Shown here: piece after piece, positions 34,117 through 46,656 of the stretch
How positions within the stretch are numbered: position 1 is the first letter of the stretch
How the letters are laid out: the number at the start of each line of letters is the position of its first letter
NCBI RefSeq assembly: GCF_018687715.1
Contig: NC_056762.1
Span: 23,902,864 to 23,966,863 of the forward strand
DNA from: Carya illinoinensis
Lineage: Eukaryota > Streptophyta > Magnoliopsida > Fagales > Juglandaceae
Length of the DNA: 64,000 bases
Direction: 5' to 3'
The notes under the pieces: generated by a model
Told to the model about the DNA's origin: nothing
Database searches by the model: none
What the model saw: the letters and a program-made list of their open reading frames with translations, nothing else
Program-made: the position numbers and the translations under genes

Positions 34117-35004
34117 TGTAAAGGCAAAATTTGGCTAGGATTAGATGACTAAATGATAAGGTTTATCTTATCATTATTTGATTAAATTTGGATGAATGTA
34201 AAATAAGTATTGGTTTGTATCTAAACAATATTAAGTCTATCTAGAAGTCTTAGGTGTTGTTTAGATAAGTCCTTGAGGTTAAAATCGAGTTCTGGAAGAT
34301 TGGTATTTATCAAGAAGAAAGCTGAACAGAATTTAGTCAATAACAGAATATATTATCGCGAAATGTTAGCAGTCTATTGGGACGCATTTTCGCGTCTGTT
34401 GCTAACCGTCAGCAGAGTCCTATTGCGACTAGAACTCTTTCCAGACCTTCTATTTAAAGGGATTTGGTTTTGTATCTTTTCAAGCACTTTGGGTCATGAA
34501 TTTCAGAGAGGATATTCTGAGCATTTATGAGAGAAAATTCACTTGAGAATTTTCATGGGATTTTTCATATCTTCTTGAGTGTGATCGTGCTTTGAGGGTG
34601 AAGTAACATCGATTGGATTTCAGCCTCTGGAGTTCCAGAAGAGAAGTCAATATTTGAAGATCGCCAGAGGTTCTGGCTGCTACTGCGGTGGAAGACAAAC
34701 GGGTCGTTTGTCTAGGCAAGTAAGAGAGTCGAATTGCAAAGGTTTTGTAATTGATTATTACTTGTAATTGTTCTTCAAATAATAAGATTGACTTTCCTGG
34801 GTTTGGCTGCCCCGTAGGGTTTTACCTTTAAAAAGTTCTTTAAAGGGTTTCCCTTCGTAACCAATCCTTGTGTCTTGCAAGTTTGATTATTTATTTTAAA
34901 GTATTTAATTCGTTTCATAATCTTGATAATTGAGATCTAACCTATTTGTTCAAGGAAATTGGTAGACAATTTTGTGGTTTTACAGGGGTACCTTGAGAAT
35001 TTCA
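34117..35004 (+). repeat. Copia-like 5' LTR
   Basis: 888 bp, TGTAAAGGCAAAA to GAATTTCA. TATA-like CTATTTAAAGG lies near 34449. The sequence after it (TTGGCATCAAAGAG from 35006) is a degenerate initiator-Met primer binding site. Confidence 0.92.
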
Positions 35005-35059
35005 ATTGGCATCAAAGAGTGGTTCACTCATTCGAGTGTGATCCGTGCCCTTGTAGATC

Positions 35060-36904
35060 ATGCCGACGTCATTACACGTTCCACCATACTTCGATGGGGA
35101 AAACTATGCTTATTGGAAAGTTCGTATGAGGGCTTTTCTCAAGTCTTTGGATGAACGTGTATGGCATTTGGTTGAACGAGGATGGACTAAACCCGAGACA
35201 TCTATAGATGCTTGGACAAAAGATGAAATCAACAATTGCAATTTGAATAGCAAAGGACTTAATGCTATTTTCATGGCGGTATCCTCCAAAGAATTTAAAA
35301 GAATCTCCATGTGTGAGATTGCTAAAGAAGTTTGGGATATTTTGGAGGTTACACATGAAGGCACAAGAATAGTAAAAAATTTGAAATTGCAAATGCTAAC
35401 CTAAAAATTTGAAGAGATTAAAATGTTGGAAGACTAAAATTTTAATTATTTTTATGCTAAACTGAATGATATTGTGAATTCCAGGTTTAATCTCGGCGAG
35501 AAGGTGGAGGATTCAAGGATCGTGAGGAAAATTCTAAGGTCTCTACCTGAAAGATTTCGACCCAAAGTTACCGCTATTGAAGAAAGTAAAGATCTTGATG
35601 CAATAAGGGTAGAAGAACTGGTAGGTTCTTTACAAACATATGAATCTTTGCTTCCTCAAGCAAGAAAAGGTAAGTTTATTGCCTTAAAAACTATAGAAGA
35701 AAATCAAGATGATTTTTCTAATTAAGAAAATCTTAACAATGAGGATATAGATCTCATAGTAAGAAAATTTAGAAAATTCATGTTTAATAAAAAGTATAGT
35801 GGAAAGAAAAAAAGGGGTAAAGAATTTTTTGCAAAGAAAAATTATTTTGAAAAATGGAATAAAGAAAAATCTGATAAAATAAAGTTTCATGAATGTTCTG
35901 GTTATGGTCATATAAGAATTGAATGTCCAAATTTTAAGAAAAGTAAAGGAAAAGCATTGAATGTCACACTTAGTGATAGTTCAGAATCTAAAATTTCAAG
36001 TTCATCATCTGATTATGACAATACTTTTGTGGCTTTTTCTACTATTGTTAATGATTTTTCTGATATTGAGATAACAAAATCTGAAAGTAATGATGACAAT
36101 AATGATTCGGAGGTTGCTCTAGTTGTGGATGATCATGAGTTGAGTTTACAAGAAGCTTACAATGATGTGTGTGAAGAAGTGATCAAATTAAAGAAAATCA
36201 ACAAGAAGCTGTACAAGAAATTCACTAATATGGAGAGTGAGAAAAATAATTTGTCTGAGGCATTCAAAATTTCTGATATTGAAATAGCAAGATTAAGGGA
36301 ACAAAATATTGCATTAGAAAAGGAATTGGAAAAGGTTCAGGAAAAAACAGCAACACAGAAACTAGAAGAGATGTTGAGTTTTCAAAAATCTAGTTGTGAT
36401 CGCACGGGTTTGGGGTATATGACTTCCCAAGGTATGGAACTTAGAGACCCATCATCCGCTGCCACCTCATCAAAAAATATCATTTTTGTTAAAGGAAGTC
36501 AAGATGAGGAAACTCCAAAGAAGGCCATGTCTACAACTCATGCTCCAAGAGCCTCACATGATATATCAATGACAAAGAAGTCCAACCAAGGTAAGTCCAA
36601 AGGTAAGTTTATTCCTACTTGTCATTATTGTGGTGTTGTTGGTCATATAAGACCAAATTGCTTTAACTTGAATAAAGTGAAGAAAAATGGATGTGAAAGA
36701 AATCCAAAAAGGAAAGGAAATAGTTTAGAGAATCAAGTTTGTGATATGAGTCAACAAATCAATTTTTTAAGTCTCAAAATTAGTGAAATAGCAGATTTTT
36801 GCTTTCAAAATAAAGAAAAGATCATACAAAGTGATGTTGATAAAAAGAATAGGCCAAAATTTAAAGCAAAGTGGGTGGTCAAAGAGGATGCCATGTCACA
36901 TTAA
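35060..36904 (+). pseudogene. Ty1/copia gag with three in-frame stops
   Basis: A single frame of 614 codons from MPTSLHVPPYFDGENYAYW, with TAA stops at 35402, 35435 and 35723. The N-terminal part is a copia gag domain (YFDGENYAYWKVRMRAFL, IVRKILRSLPERF, VEELVGSLQTYE). Next is a CCHC finger whose first Cys is Phe (35885-35926, F-x2-C-x4-H-x4-C), an acidic and Ser-rich stretch, and a likely coiled coil (about 36150-36350: KLYKKFTNMESEKNNL, LEKELEKVQEK). An intact CCHC follows (36620-36661, CHYCGVVGHIRPNC) and a basic tail. It would package RNA into particles if intact. It ends at KWVVKEDAMSH, about where copia protease should begin. Confidence 0.87.
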
Positions 36905-38631
36905 TGGATAGGACTACTTGCATGTTCTTGCATCCTTTATATTATTGCATTAGCCTAGGACATGCATTTTATTTTTCTGTTTTATTTTTATGTTTTTATT
37001 TTTCTATTTTAAATAAGAAAAATATAATATAAAAAAATTCTGGTTTGGTTCAAAACTTTTCTTTAAGGAAAGTGCATGCTTGATATGTCAAAGTTTGAGT
37101 ATTTGTATTCTCACTTAATAAATTCCTGAACCTATGCATCTCTCTACTTTGTGCAATTCACTTTGTGCATACTAACCCTATGGATTATTTTGGCAAAGTT
37201 CATTTTCAATGCACAGTGAGAAACTTATATGTATGTTTTTTTATAATTAAAGTTCACATCATTTAATGAGATGCTCATCAAAGAGAGAGTTCATACCTTG
37301 AATTGACTAATACTAGTTGAACCTAGTACATAAATAAAGAGCTCTCTTCTTGCCAAATACAAAGAGTTGATCCATATAGAAAATGTCGGTGTTAATTCAT
37401 TACGGAAAAAGACAAACACCCTACACGGATCTACCACCTTAAAGTTCTTATAGAAAAAATCGTTGCTCTAATCATTATGGAAAAAGATGAGTAACAAACA
37501 TGAACACAAAAAGGGGGTGTACAAACTAGTATTTAGAGGAGATGCTCATGTATCTAGGCTCTAGCATAAAGTTCAACTTTTAAGGTGAAGCAACAAACTC
37601 TTGTGAGCATCTATAAGAAGCAATCATTCATGAATAAATGTATCAAAAAAAAAAAAAGATATTGAAGAAAAGAGTTCATAAAAATGCTATGTTATAAGTA
37701 TACTCACTCACACACTCACATGAACTTTGACATTGATGATCTTATGAGAAGTGAACATCCATAGTGATTATTGCAAATAAGAGGGTGTACTCTATTGAAT
37801 TTGTTTTGTGAGTTACACTATGTTTAAATTAAGATGCATCTAAGCATGTTACTTGCCCTTTTTTTTTTAATAAAAAAAATTAAAAAAAAAATTTCAATTT
37901 TTTTTTAATTTCTTTCTAATCTCTATCTTTTTTGGTTTATATAACATGGTATGCCCACCAAGTGTTTGTTTGATTGTCTCAACCAAGTTGTCTCAATCAT
38001 TTGTTCATTGTTTAACATACATTCATACTCATACATCATGTGCATTTAATCTATGAAAAATTGAGACACATGGAAGTTGTTCATCATGTCTTTCTTAGTG
38101 TTTTCATCTTGGCACACATAAGTGATATTTATTCTATTTTGTGTCTTGTCAGATTAGTGACAAAAAGGGGGAGTATTGGAAGAACACGTTGAAATATTTT
38201 GATATTATGAAATTTAGGGGGAGTTTGAGTAAGTGGGAGTTTAATGAATTTGCTGAAAATATAAAAAGGGGAGCAACAAAATATTGAGGGGGAGAATTAT
38301 ATACTTTAGGGGGAGTAGCAGAATATTGAGGGGGAGAACTAAGTATTGAACATGGTTATTGATGATGACTAGAACACTTTCTTTTTGTAGGTTTACATTA
38401 CATCTAACCTTTGATTATTATTGGGACTAGTTTCAAAGAATGTTCTATGTCATTTCTTATCATTACTGTATTAAGATATTTTTCACAAGATCTTGATCTG
38501 CTGGTTGTTTTTGTCTTAGGTACACACTACATTCATCAAGTTGGTTTTGTGACCAATCCACCAAAGGGAAGATTGTATATGCAAGACATTCATCAAGTTC
38601 ATTTTGTCACCAATCCGCCAAAGGGGGAGAT
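36905..38631 (+). other. Non-coding interior of the TR-GAG element with repeated polypurine-like tracts
   Basis: No pol similarity. GGGGGAG-type tracts recur near 38165, 38216, 38287, 38308, 38329 and 38624; the last is the functional polypurine tract position. A 57-bp tandem duplication precedes the 3' LTR (copies starting at 38530 and 38587). Confidence 0.8.
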
Positions 38632-39518
38632 TGTAAAGGCAAAATTTGGCTAGGATTAGATGACTAAATGATAAGGTTTATCTTATCATTATTTGATTAA
38701 ATTTGGATGAATGTAAAATAAATATTGATTGTATCTAAACAATATTAAGTCTATCTAGAAGTCTTAGGTATTGTTTAGATAAGTCCTTGAGGTTAAAATC
38801 GAGTTCTGGAAGATTGGTATTTATCAAGAAGAAAGCTTAACAGAATTTAGTCAATAACAGAATATATTATCGCGAAATGTTAGCAGTCCGTCAGGACGCG
38901 TTTTCACGTCTGTTGCTAACCGTCAGCAGAGTCCTACTGCGACTAGAACTCTTTCCAGACCTTCTATTTAAAGGGATTCGGTTTTGTATCTTTTCAAGCA
39001 CTTGGAGCCATGAATTTCAGAGAGGATATTTTTAGCATTTATGAGAGAAAATTCACTTGAGAATTTTCATGGGATTTTTCATATCTTCTTGAGTGTGATC
39101 GTGCTTTGAGTGTGAAGTAACATCGATTGGATTTCAGCCTCTGGAGTTCAAGAAGGGAAGTCAATATTTGAAGATCGCCAGAGGTTCTGGCTGCTACTGC
39201 GGTAGAAGACAAACGGGTCGTTTGTCTAGGCAAGTAAGAGAGTCGAATTGCAAAGGTTTTGTAATTGATTATTACTTGTAATTGTTCTTCAAATAATAAG
39301 ATTGACTTTCCTGGGTTTGGCTGCCCCGTAGGGTTTTACCTTTAAAGAGTTCTTTAAAGGGTTTCCCTTCGTAACCAATCCTTGTGTCTTGCAAGTTTGA
39401 TTATTTATTTTAAAGTATTTGATTCATTTCATAATCTTGATAATTGAGATCTAACCTATTTGTTCAAGGAAATTGGTAGACAATTTCGTGGTTTTACAGG
39501 GGTACCTTGGGAATTTCA
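38632..39518 (+). repeat. Copia-like 3' LTR
   Basis: 887 bp, clearly paired with 34117-35004 but with scattered differences (for example around 38880-38915), so older than the Reina insertion. TAAAG follows at 39519-39523. Confidence 0.92.
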
Positions 39519-40649
39519 TAAAGCAAACTCAGTATTTTAAAGATTTCGAACATTTTAAATTTTCTGAAAATATTTATATGGGATATTTTGCAGTGTTATT
39601 GGTCTAAACTTGATTTTAAGTAAGACAATTATATTATTTTTTAAGAGCTCCAAAAATATTATAATTGTGGAAAATTATTTTATTTAAATAATTTTAGTAT
39701 TTAAAAATATTATGAGATTTAAATTATGTTGTAAACTCTAAATTTATTCAAATGCTTTTATTCTCTAAAAAAATAATTAGCAAGGCTTCATCATTTAATT
39801 TAAGGATGAAGATTATATTTTATAAATTAAAGTCTAGTTAAAATAATATTTGATCTTAACTCCTCTTTATGTTTTCAGTTAAATTAATGATTACGCATTT
39901 TCAAATCAGTATTTAAAGCTCACCGTTAGATCATTTTGGAGACCCCAAGACGAAGGGCCTAGATTAAACACCCAAGCCCTCTCCCCTTTTTCCCTCACTT
40001 TTCCCTTTCCCCTCTCTCTCCTCCCTCTCCCTTCAGTACCCGATACCCCCATTTCTCCATCCACCGTAGCTCCTTCTTCCCCAGCCTAGCTCCACTGCCG
40101 GCCATCCACCTTCACCTTCCCACCACTAGTGAGCCTCCATGCAACCCTCTCTCTTCCCCTTTCCAACTCCCTGCCTAAGCCACTGGCCACTTCTCATCGA
40201 CTTCTCCCTTTGTCGGAGATCACCTAGTTACCAAACCCAACCTCCCTCTCCCTCAGATCACCCCACACATGAAACGCACGAGTTCTCCACCATGCTCCAC
40301 TGTCGCGCTCACCACACCACTACACCACCACCACCGTGATTCTTGGCCTCCAACAACCTCCCTGTAGCCTCCTCATGCCCAACCAAGCCCTCCACCTCCC
40401 TCAGACCTTTCACTCTCTCATGGGTCTTCCATGAACCTCGGTCCAGATCAGCCACTGTAGGCCACCATGCCACCACCCCCTCGCCACCACAACTCAACTA
40501 GCAAGCCCCAAACCTCCTCCATACCTAGACCTAGCCTCCAGCCACTCCCATTGCCTCACACACACCATCACTTGCTCGGATGCACTATACACGGCTAGAT
40601 GCCTCCATGCTCCACCACCCTAGCCACCATGAGACCACCATGAACCTCC

Positions 40650-40800
40650 CAAGACCACCCCCTAGCCCATCCCTAAGCCGAAACCACCACTTTATGTAGT
40701 GGACAGCCACTGTACGTGGCCAACCACCACTACACGGTGGAAAGCCACTGTACATGGCTAACCATCACTGTACGCGGTTTAGCCGCCATGTACAACTCTT
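40650..40800 (+). repeat. Short degenerate repeats of GCCACTGTACGTGGC-like words
   Basis: Three to four imperfect, partly palindromic copies of AGCCACTGTACRTGGC and ACCACTACACGGTGG within the leader part of the long LTR. Confidence 0.5.
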
Positions 40801-41030
40801 CCAAAGCCTTTGACCGTGACGATTAGTGAACAATGCACGAGTTAAGCCTGAAGACGATATAACCCTCTCTCAATCGTTATTTATGTTGGATGTTAGTTGG
40901 TTAATTGTAGAGTTTGTTGTGTGATGAAGTGTTGGGCATAATGGTGTAGTGTGCTATGAAGTGTTGTGGACTGTGTTGCGAAGTGTGGGTATGAAGTGTG
41001 TGTTGTAGTAGTGATGTTGCGTAATGTTGT

Positions 41031-41290
41031 GAATGGAGCATACGTGGCATGTACTCCATGTCATGCAGTGCACCCTATATGGTGTGCGTTGAAGTAGTAC
41101 ATGGTGTAGTGTAGTGTGAATAGAGTACATGTGGTGTGTACTCCACGTTGTATAGCGATGCACCATGTGACATGCGTCGTATTGGTGTGTGGCGTGCGTC
41201 GTATTGGTGTATGGCGTAGTGTATTGTGTGGATGGAAATGAGTTCACATGGAGTGTACTCCGTGTGGTGTCGTGATACACCGGATGGCAT
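41031..41290 (+). repeat. Degenerate tandem units in the long LTR
   Basis: Three related units start near 41031, 41118 and 41230 (spacing 87 and about 112), each with a GTGTACTCCRYGT-like word and a TGCACC/TACACC word. A 23-bp word with GTCGTATTGGTGT is duplicated in the second, which accounts for part of the longer spacing. Confidence 0.6.
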
Positions 41291-43431
41291 GTCATGAAGG
41301 TTTGGATGGCGTAGTTAAGGAGTGTAGAACTTATTGTGTAGTGTCAGGAACTATGGAAGAGTGTCTTGAAGTGGTTGTGATGTAACTCTATCATAGTGAC
41401 GGGTGTCACGGTGTAGGTTGTGATTAGCCTCGAGCTACGTGACGAGATGTAGGTGTAGTGCGAATGGAGCCTTGTCATGTAAGCTTTGGGATGAACTTAT
41501 AAAGAGCCGGGAAGTAGGAAAGTCTAGTTGAGTAGGGACTAGAAGTTGGTATCAGAGTATGGAACTTGTTTATAGAAACGAGCATTCAACGGATTATAAG
41601 TTGATCTTAGATGATAAGGGAGTAAGGTACATATGCATCTGGTGAGACAAGTGTGCCAGATGGATTTAACCTATATAATGGGTAATCTACCCTAAGCATG
41701 GGTACACGATGTTTAAGCCTTATAGTTGGCTTAAATTCATGTGGTTTGTATGGATGGAAATGAGAATGAAGTATGGGCGAGGATGCATGAAGATACTAAC
41801 AAGTATGTTGTCTAAGATTGGGATGCGTGAATTAGTCGGTCTGAGTCATGTGTCAGAATGTGGTTACTAGGAAGAGTAAAACGAAGGTCGTAGTGTCTTA
41901 ATCCTAAGGTGAATCATGGAGATTCACTTTAGTGGATGAGCACTGGAGGTAGGATGTCGACTTTGGAAAAGATAGTGACTGTAAGTGGATTCTGAAAGTT
42001 TTAATGTAGTAAGGGACACGTAAGGGCACGAGATAGAATGAGAGCAATTCTAAGCAAAGTGTAGTTCTATTTCTAGTTAGTTGCTTATGTACTAGATTGA
42101 GAATGACGCTAAGGTTATGTGTATACATGTAGGTTTCCATTTGACACGCACATGAATGGATTGCAAGAAATGGGTATGACATAGAGTCTAGGTAAGTATT
42201 ACGTTTATACTCTTCTAGAGTTTTCTAAAAAGATATGAAATTGAAAATGAAATGCTTTTTTCTTTTGATGCTTTACAGAATCAATGACGTTTTATGAAAA
42301 TATACTAAGTATAAGTCTTCAAGTATATATATGTAATGGCCCTTCTTGGCCGTCCCTTTTCATGCACCCTAAGTAAGTAATTGTATGCATGTAATGGATG
42401 ACTATAATATTGAATGTATTTTCATGAAATGAAATGTGAGGTTCAGGCCTTATGCTATAAGTGATGCTTTAAACGACAAGAAGAAAGTGTTTTAAAATGT
42501 CCCTATAAACTAATGTTTTAAATGACGCCATGAGCTGATGTTTAAATGATGTCTTGAAAGATGATGTTTAAACTCATGCCTTTAATGGGTTTATGAATGA
42601 CTGGACTAATGAATGAAAGAATTAAAGAAATGACTGAATGAATGAATGCTTTATTATATGAAAATACGTAATGACCATATGAATGAATGAAAGGATACCA
42701 AAGGACTGGGCAGATTGCACTATTGGGTAAGTAGTACTGGTAGTGCACCCAGTGCTGCCTCCTCACTGAGGGATTCCCAACCCATGGCCATGGGCGGAAT
42801 TAGGTCCAAAAGACCGCTAACCCCAATACATGGGGGTGTAACAGTGTGTAACAGTCAACGGAAAGTGATAAGAAAGAATGTATGTATGTTAAGAAATAAT
42901 GCATGTATGCTCAGACTCTTTAAGAAATGAGGGCACGAGATGTGGGGAAATGTTTTATGAAGAAAAGAAATGTTTTACAAAAGAGAATCCTTTCCAAGAA
43001 AAACCCTGCCTCAAAATATTGTTTTAAATGATCGAATGTCTTATGCATATTATGTATGGAGTGATGAATGCATGATTGAAAACCTATGTTATTATATTTT
43101 AACTGTAGGAAGTAATGCTTATAAGTTTTCGACTCATTTTAGTTTTTATGTGTGTCCTTCCAGGAACAAAATGAGTAGTACGCGTCAGGACGGATACTAC
43201 TCAAGGGGAAGAGCATGAAATCCTAGGCATAGTGTTTTGTATGAAAGACTTTTAATTATAAAGTTTAATGTTTCCCGCTGAACTCCATTGAAAATTCATT
43301 AACACGTTTTATTTTATAAACATACAGTCTTTCGTATCTTGGCATAAAAGGAAAAGTTGTTTTAAAGGTAATTCTCGTCGTATTTCTTAAAATCATTTTC
43401 TAAAAGTCCCACCACAAGGATATGCTTTATA

Positions 43432-43469
43432 GGATGAGATGTAACCATCCCCATATTCCAAACAAGGCC
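43432..43469 (+). mobile_element. MITE copy 2, right end
   Basis: GGATGAGATGTAACC to ATTCCAAACAAGGCC, matching the terminal TATCCAAACCAGGC of copy 1. It continues the MITE broken at 34017. Confidence 0.55.
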
Positions 43470-44219
43470 TTAGTCAATCTTAACCGATCAAGATCTTGTT
43501 GGACAAAGACTTGTTAAGGCAATATCAATATTTTACATGGATTATGTAATTGATATACAAAGCAAAGTGACAATAAAACTTGAAAAAAGTAGTACGATAA
43601 TTATTTTCTTCCCCCTCAAGGCTACTTTGTGTGAATATGGGAGTGAAATTCACATGCAGAACAGTTTGGTAACTAATGTAGGCATATAAAGTAAGAATCT
43701 CAATTAATATAATGGTAAATCTATGGTGAAAAACACCCGTGGAAGACATTGAAAGCCACCATAATCATTTCGAAAGTACTTTAGACATATGTTTACCAAA
43801 TAAGAAATGGTTTTCTAATAATATAATTTTCTTTTTTACAAAGGACAATACTAGGACCACTGAGAAAACAAACCCATCAAGAAATTGTACCGATAGTGTA
43901 ATTTTTTTATTATTTTAAAGCAGATTATACATATATATAAAGATAGAAAAATTAAAATAAAAAAGCACAAAAAAACACAAATCCTTAAAAATAAACAACA
44001 TCGAATTAATACAAAGGATCGTTTCACTTTCATTTTCCTTTATAAAGTCTACATTTAAAAGCTCTACAATTAAAAGCTTTATTACCTACAAGAATACTAA
44101 TTAAACACTTAAAATGTTTTTAAAAAAATCTAAAACGATTCTCTGAAATCCCTTAGCTAAATTCACCATCCCTTCGTGGTAATTAAAACCATGAACCACA
44201 ACTAAGGGCCTTGTATAAA
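43470..44219. other. AT-rich sequence, nothing recognised
   Basis: Low-complexity TA and A-rich runs only. Confidence 0.5.
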
Positions 44220-44566
44220 TGTAATTTGTGTTTGGTTAGGATTAGATGAATCTATATTTAAATTTGAATTATGGATTAATTTAATTTTTAATAGGACTCT
44301 AGGATTGCATCCGATAAGGATGAGTATTTGAATAGAAGTTATCCGTATCGAATAAGCATTCAAATTGTAACTCTTATCAAATCTTGTTTAAATTATAAGA
44401 TAAGAGTTTACAAGAGTCCTATGTATGTTTTGAGTCTAAGAGTTAGTTGAAGAGATAAAGATGCAAGCTTTATTGAAGAAACTTAAGTTGATTTGAACTC
44501 GATGCAATCCAGAATAACTGGTCTAGTCCAAGATGTTCGCAAATCATTAGCAACGTATCTGATTGA
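44220..44566 (+). mobile_element. Copia-like LTR fragment related to the 34117 family
   Basis: Starts TGTAATTTGTGTTTGGTTAG and shares TTGGxTAGGATTAGATGA with the TR-GAG LTR start, then diverges. It is interrupted at 44567 by a Tekay 5' LTR. The remainder is not in the window. Confidence 0.4.
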
Positions 44567-46640
44567 TGTGATGACCCTCTTTTACATGTATTTTCACTGA
44601 AGGGTTACTTTTAATTTAATTAATATATTAGTTTATTTATTTTAAATTATTGTATTTTAATTGATTTTTCATTTATTTGATGTTGTGTTTAATTTATTTA
44701 GTCGTTTTACGGTTTTTAATGTCGTTTTCGGCAAATCTGTTTTGGTTTCCGGAGTGAGGACTGGACCTCATTTCTTTTCCCTCATCTTTTCTTTTTCTCT
44801 TTTCTTTTTCTTCTTCTTTCTCTTTTTCTCTTTTCTTTCTTTTTCTTTTTCTTTTTCTTTATTTTCCCCTCCCCTTTCCCGTGCGTTTTCCCCCCTCCCC
44901 CATGCGTCTCTCTCTCTCTCTCTCCTCTCCTTCACGCCGAACACTCCAACCACCCAGACCTACTGCTGCCGGCCACCGTGCATCACACCACCACCATCAA
45001 TCTCTTCCCCTCCCTCCGGTGAACCACCCCACAAATTTCCACCGCCAACGGAGCCGCCGTTTAGTCGAAAAACCACCTTCAAGCCGAGCGGCTTTTGTTC
45101 CGATTTGCCGCCGTCGCTCCACCTCCGGCCACCACCTCTTCACCACTTCATCACTGACTCCTGGCCATCCTAACCCACCCATTTTCGGCCTCATTCCGTC
45201 GCTGGAACAGCTCCCATGAGCTAGTTTCCGATTTAGGTATTTCAGCCCTTCAACCACCATTTTCGCCGCCACCCACGGCCAAACTCCACTTCCCTTAGCT
45301 TCATAAACATCCGTAGACCATTTCCTACCAATCCTAAGCTTTCGTTTGTCCCCGTTCAAAAGTGGCTATTTTACAACCCACGGCCATAGTGAAATTTCAC
45401 TGTTACGTTGCTTTTCTTCCGCCGTTTGCAACGTCGCGAGCTTTTAAAATATACCATATAGCGCTGTAAGTATTTTCTAAACCCTACTTTTAGATTTAAA
45501 TATATTTTTCTCATACAATAAATATTTGCTATTGGTTGGCAGATTCTGGACTGAGTCCGAGGAGTTTGGGGGTTGGATGGATGGAGGATGGAGTTGCTTG
45601 ATTTATTGATTTATGGTTGGTTGGTTGTTTTGTGCATAAAAATTTATTTACATGGTGCAAGCACGTGCATTTTATTTAATTTGAGAAAATCCTGTTTTAT
45701 TGGCGTAAGTGGATTTTCGGGTGCATGTGTCTCACGAACCCAAGCTGGGATGGGTTATTATCCCGGTGGAGCTCCTCTGGTCACCCGGGAGCGTAATATA
45801 CTGAGTGACGTCCCCTGAGTTGTCGCTGGACGACAACGGGAGTAGGGGCTAGGGGATGCTTGGCTATGAACTCACCGGGCACGGAACTGGGCATCGCTCT
45901 AGGCACCGACTCCGTGGCCCTTCGCTGGCGAGGGCTAGAGGATGCTTGGCTACAAATGTGCGGGGTACGGAACTGGGCATCGCTCATTTAGGTGTCACAC
46001 GCATGGTCGTTACCTGCGGTGTGGCACAGGAGCCAGAGTGTGTGGATGACCCCTAGGGGAGGTCATGGTGCATACGGATTAATTGGTTAATGGTTTGAGT
46101 TTGATATGGGCCAAATGTTACTTTTGGAGTGATATTTGGAAAGGATATGTTTTTGGCCCAAATGAGATTTTTGGCGTGTGTGGAAAAATATGATTTTATG
46201 GGTTTTGAGCTTTGGCATCCTTTCATGCATATTGTTTGAGTTTTATATGTTTTTATCTAGTGGTGTTTGGATTTTACTTACTTGCAGCACCTTTTTTGGT
46301 TCCGTAGATTTTGGTGCAGGGTTCGAGGAAGAGGAGGAGGCTGAGCCCGAGGATGCGACTCCGTCGGAGTGCTGAGTTAAAGTCCATGCTTTGTTTTCGG
46401 CTTTGAAAATATATTTTTGTTTTGTAATATTTTATTATGTATGTTTTAAACAGCTTTGTTTTAAATTAAGAAAAATTATGGTACTTAGTTATATGACTTT
46501 GCTATCCGCTGCGTGTTTCTTCGTGCACATTTGTTGCTTATACACACACTTGACACACGTCGTTAGGGTGGTGACTCGTGATGTCACCATCCGGACGTCT
46601 CGACTTCCCCGTGTCCGTGCGTGGGGATTTGGGGGCATCA
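44567..46640 (+). repeat. Tekay-type 5' LTR (copy C)
   Basis: 2074 bp, TGTGATGACCCTC to GGGGGCATCA. Same architecture as copies A and B (CT-rich tract about 44770-44940, GATGCTTGGCTA duplication near 45855 and 45940) but visibly more diverged. Confidence 0.9.
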
Positions 46641-46644
46641 TAGG

Positions 46645-46656
46645 TGGTATCAGAGC
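46645..46656 (+). other. Tekay primer binding site
   Basis: TGGTATCAGAGC, complementary to the 3' end of plant initiator tRNA-Met, four bases after the LTR end. Confidence 0.9.

Larger units (their letters stand above)
34117..39518 (+). mobile_element. Copia-like non-autonomous element with gag only (TR-GAG type)
   Basis: 5402 bp: LTRs at 34117-35004 and 38632-39518, with a perfect TAAAG duplication at 34112-34116 and 39519-39523. The 3.6-kb interior holds a broken copia-type gag and then non-coding, purine-rich sequence. No protease, integrase, RT or RNase H was recognised in any frame. Gag stops just where copia elements place the protease, so pol was lost as a block. Such an element would depend on enzymes from a full-length relative. 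Confidence 0.85.
34018..43431 (+). mobile_element. Long LTR (about 4 kb net), nested copia-like element inside
   Basis: It begins TGTAATATCCCGCTCC at 34018. GGATG flanks it at 34013-34017 and 43432-43436, and the split MITE confirms both edges. The right terminus reads TTTATA rather than the usual CA. Without the nested element and one TAAAG, about 4007 bp remain: a pyrimidine-rich leader (39970-40090), tandem repeats (41031-41290) and a U5-like tail. No gag or pol was seen. An initiator-Met-like primer site at 41546-41557 is unexplained if the whole is one LTR. Confidence 0.5.

Noticed and set aside
40139..40497. Pro/Thr/His-rich frames in both strands
   Set aside because: Located in the pyrimidine-rich leader of a long LTR; compositional.
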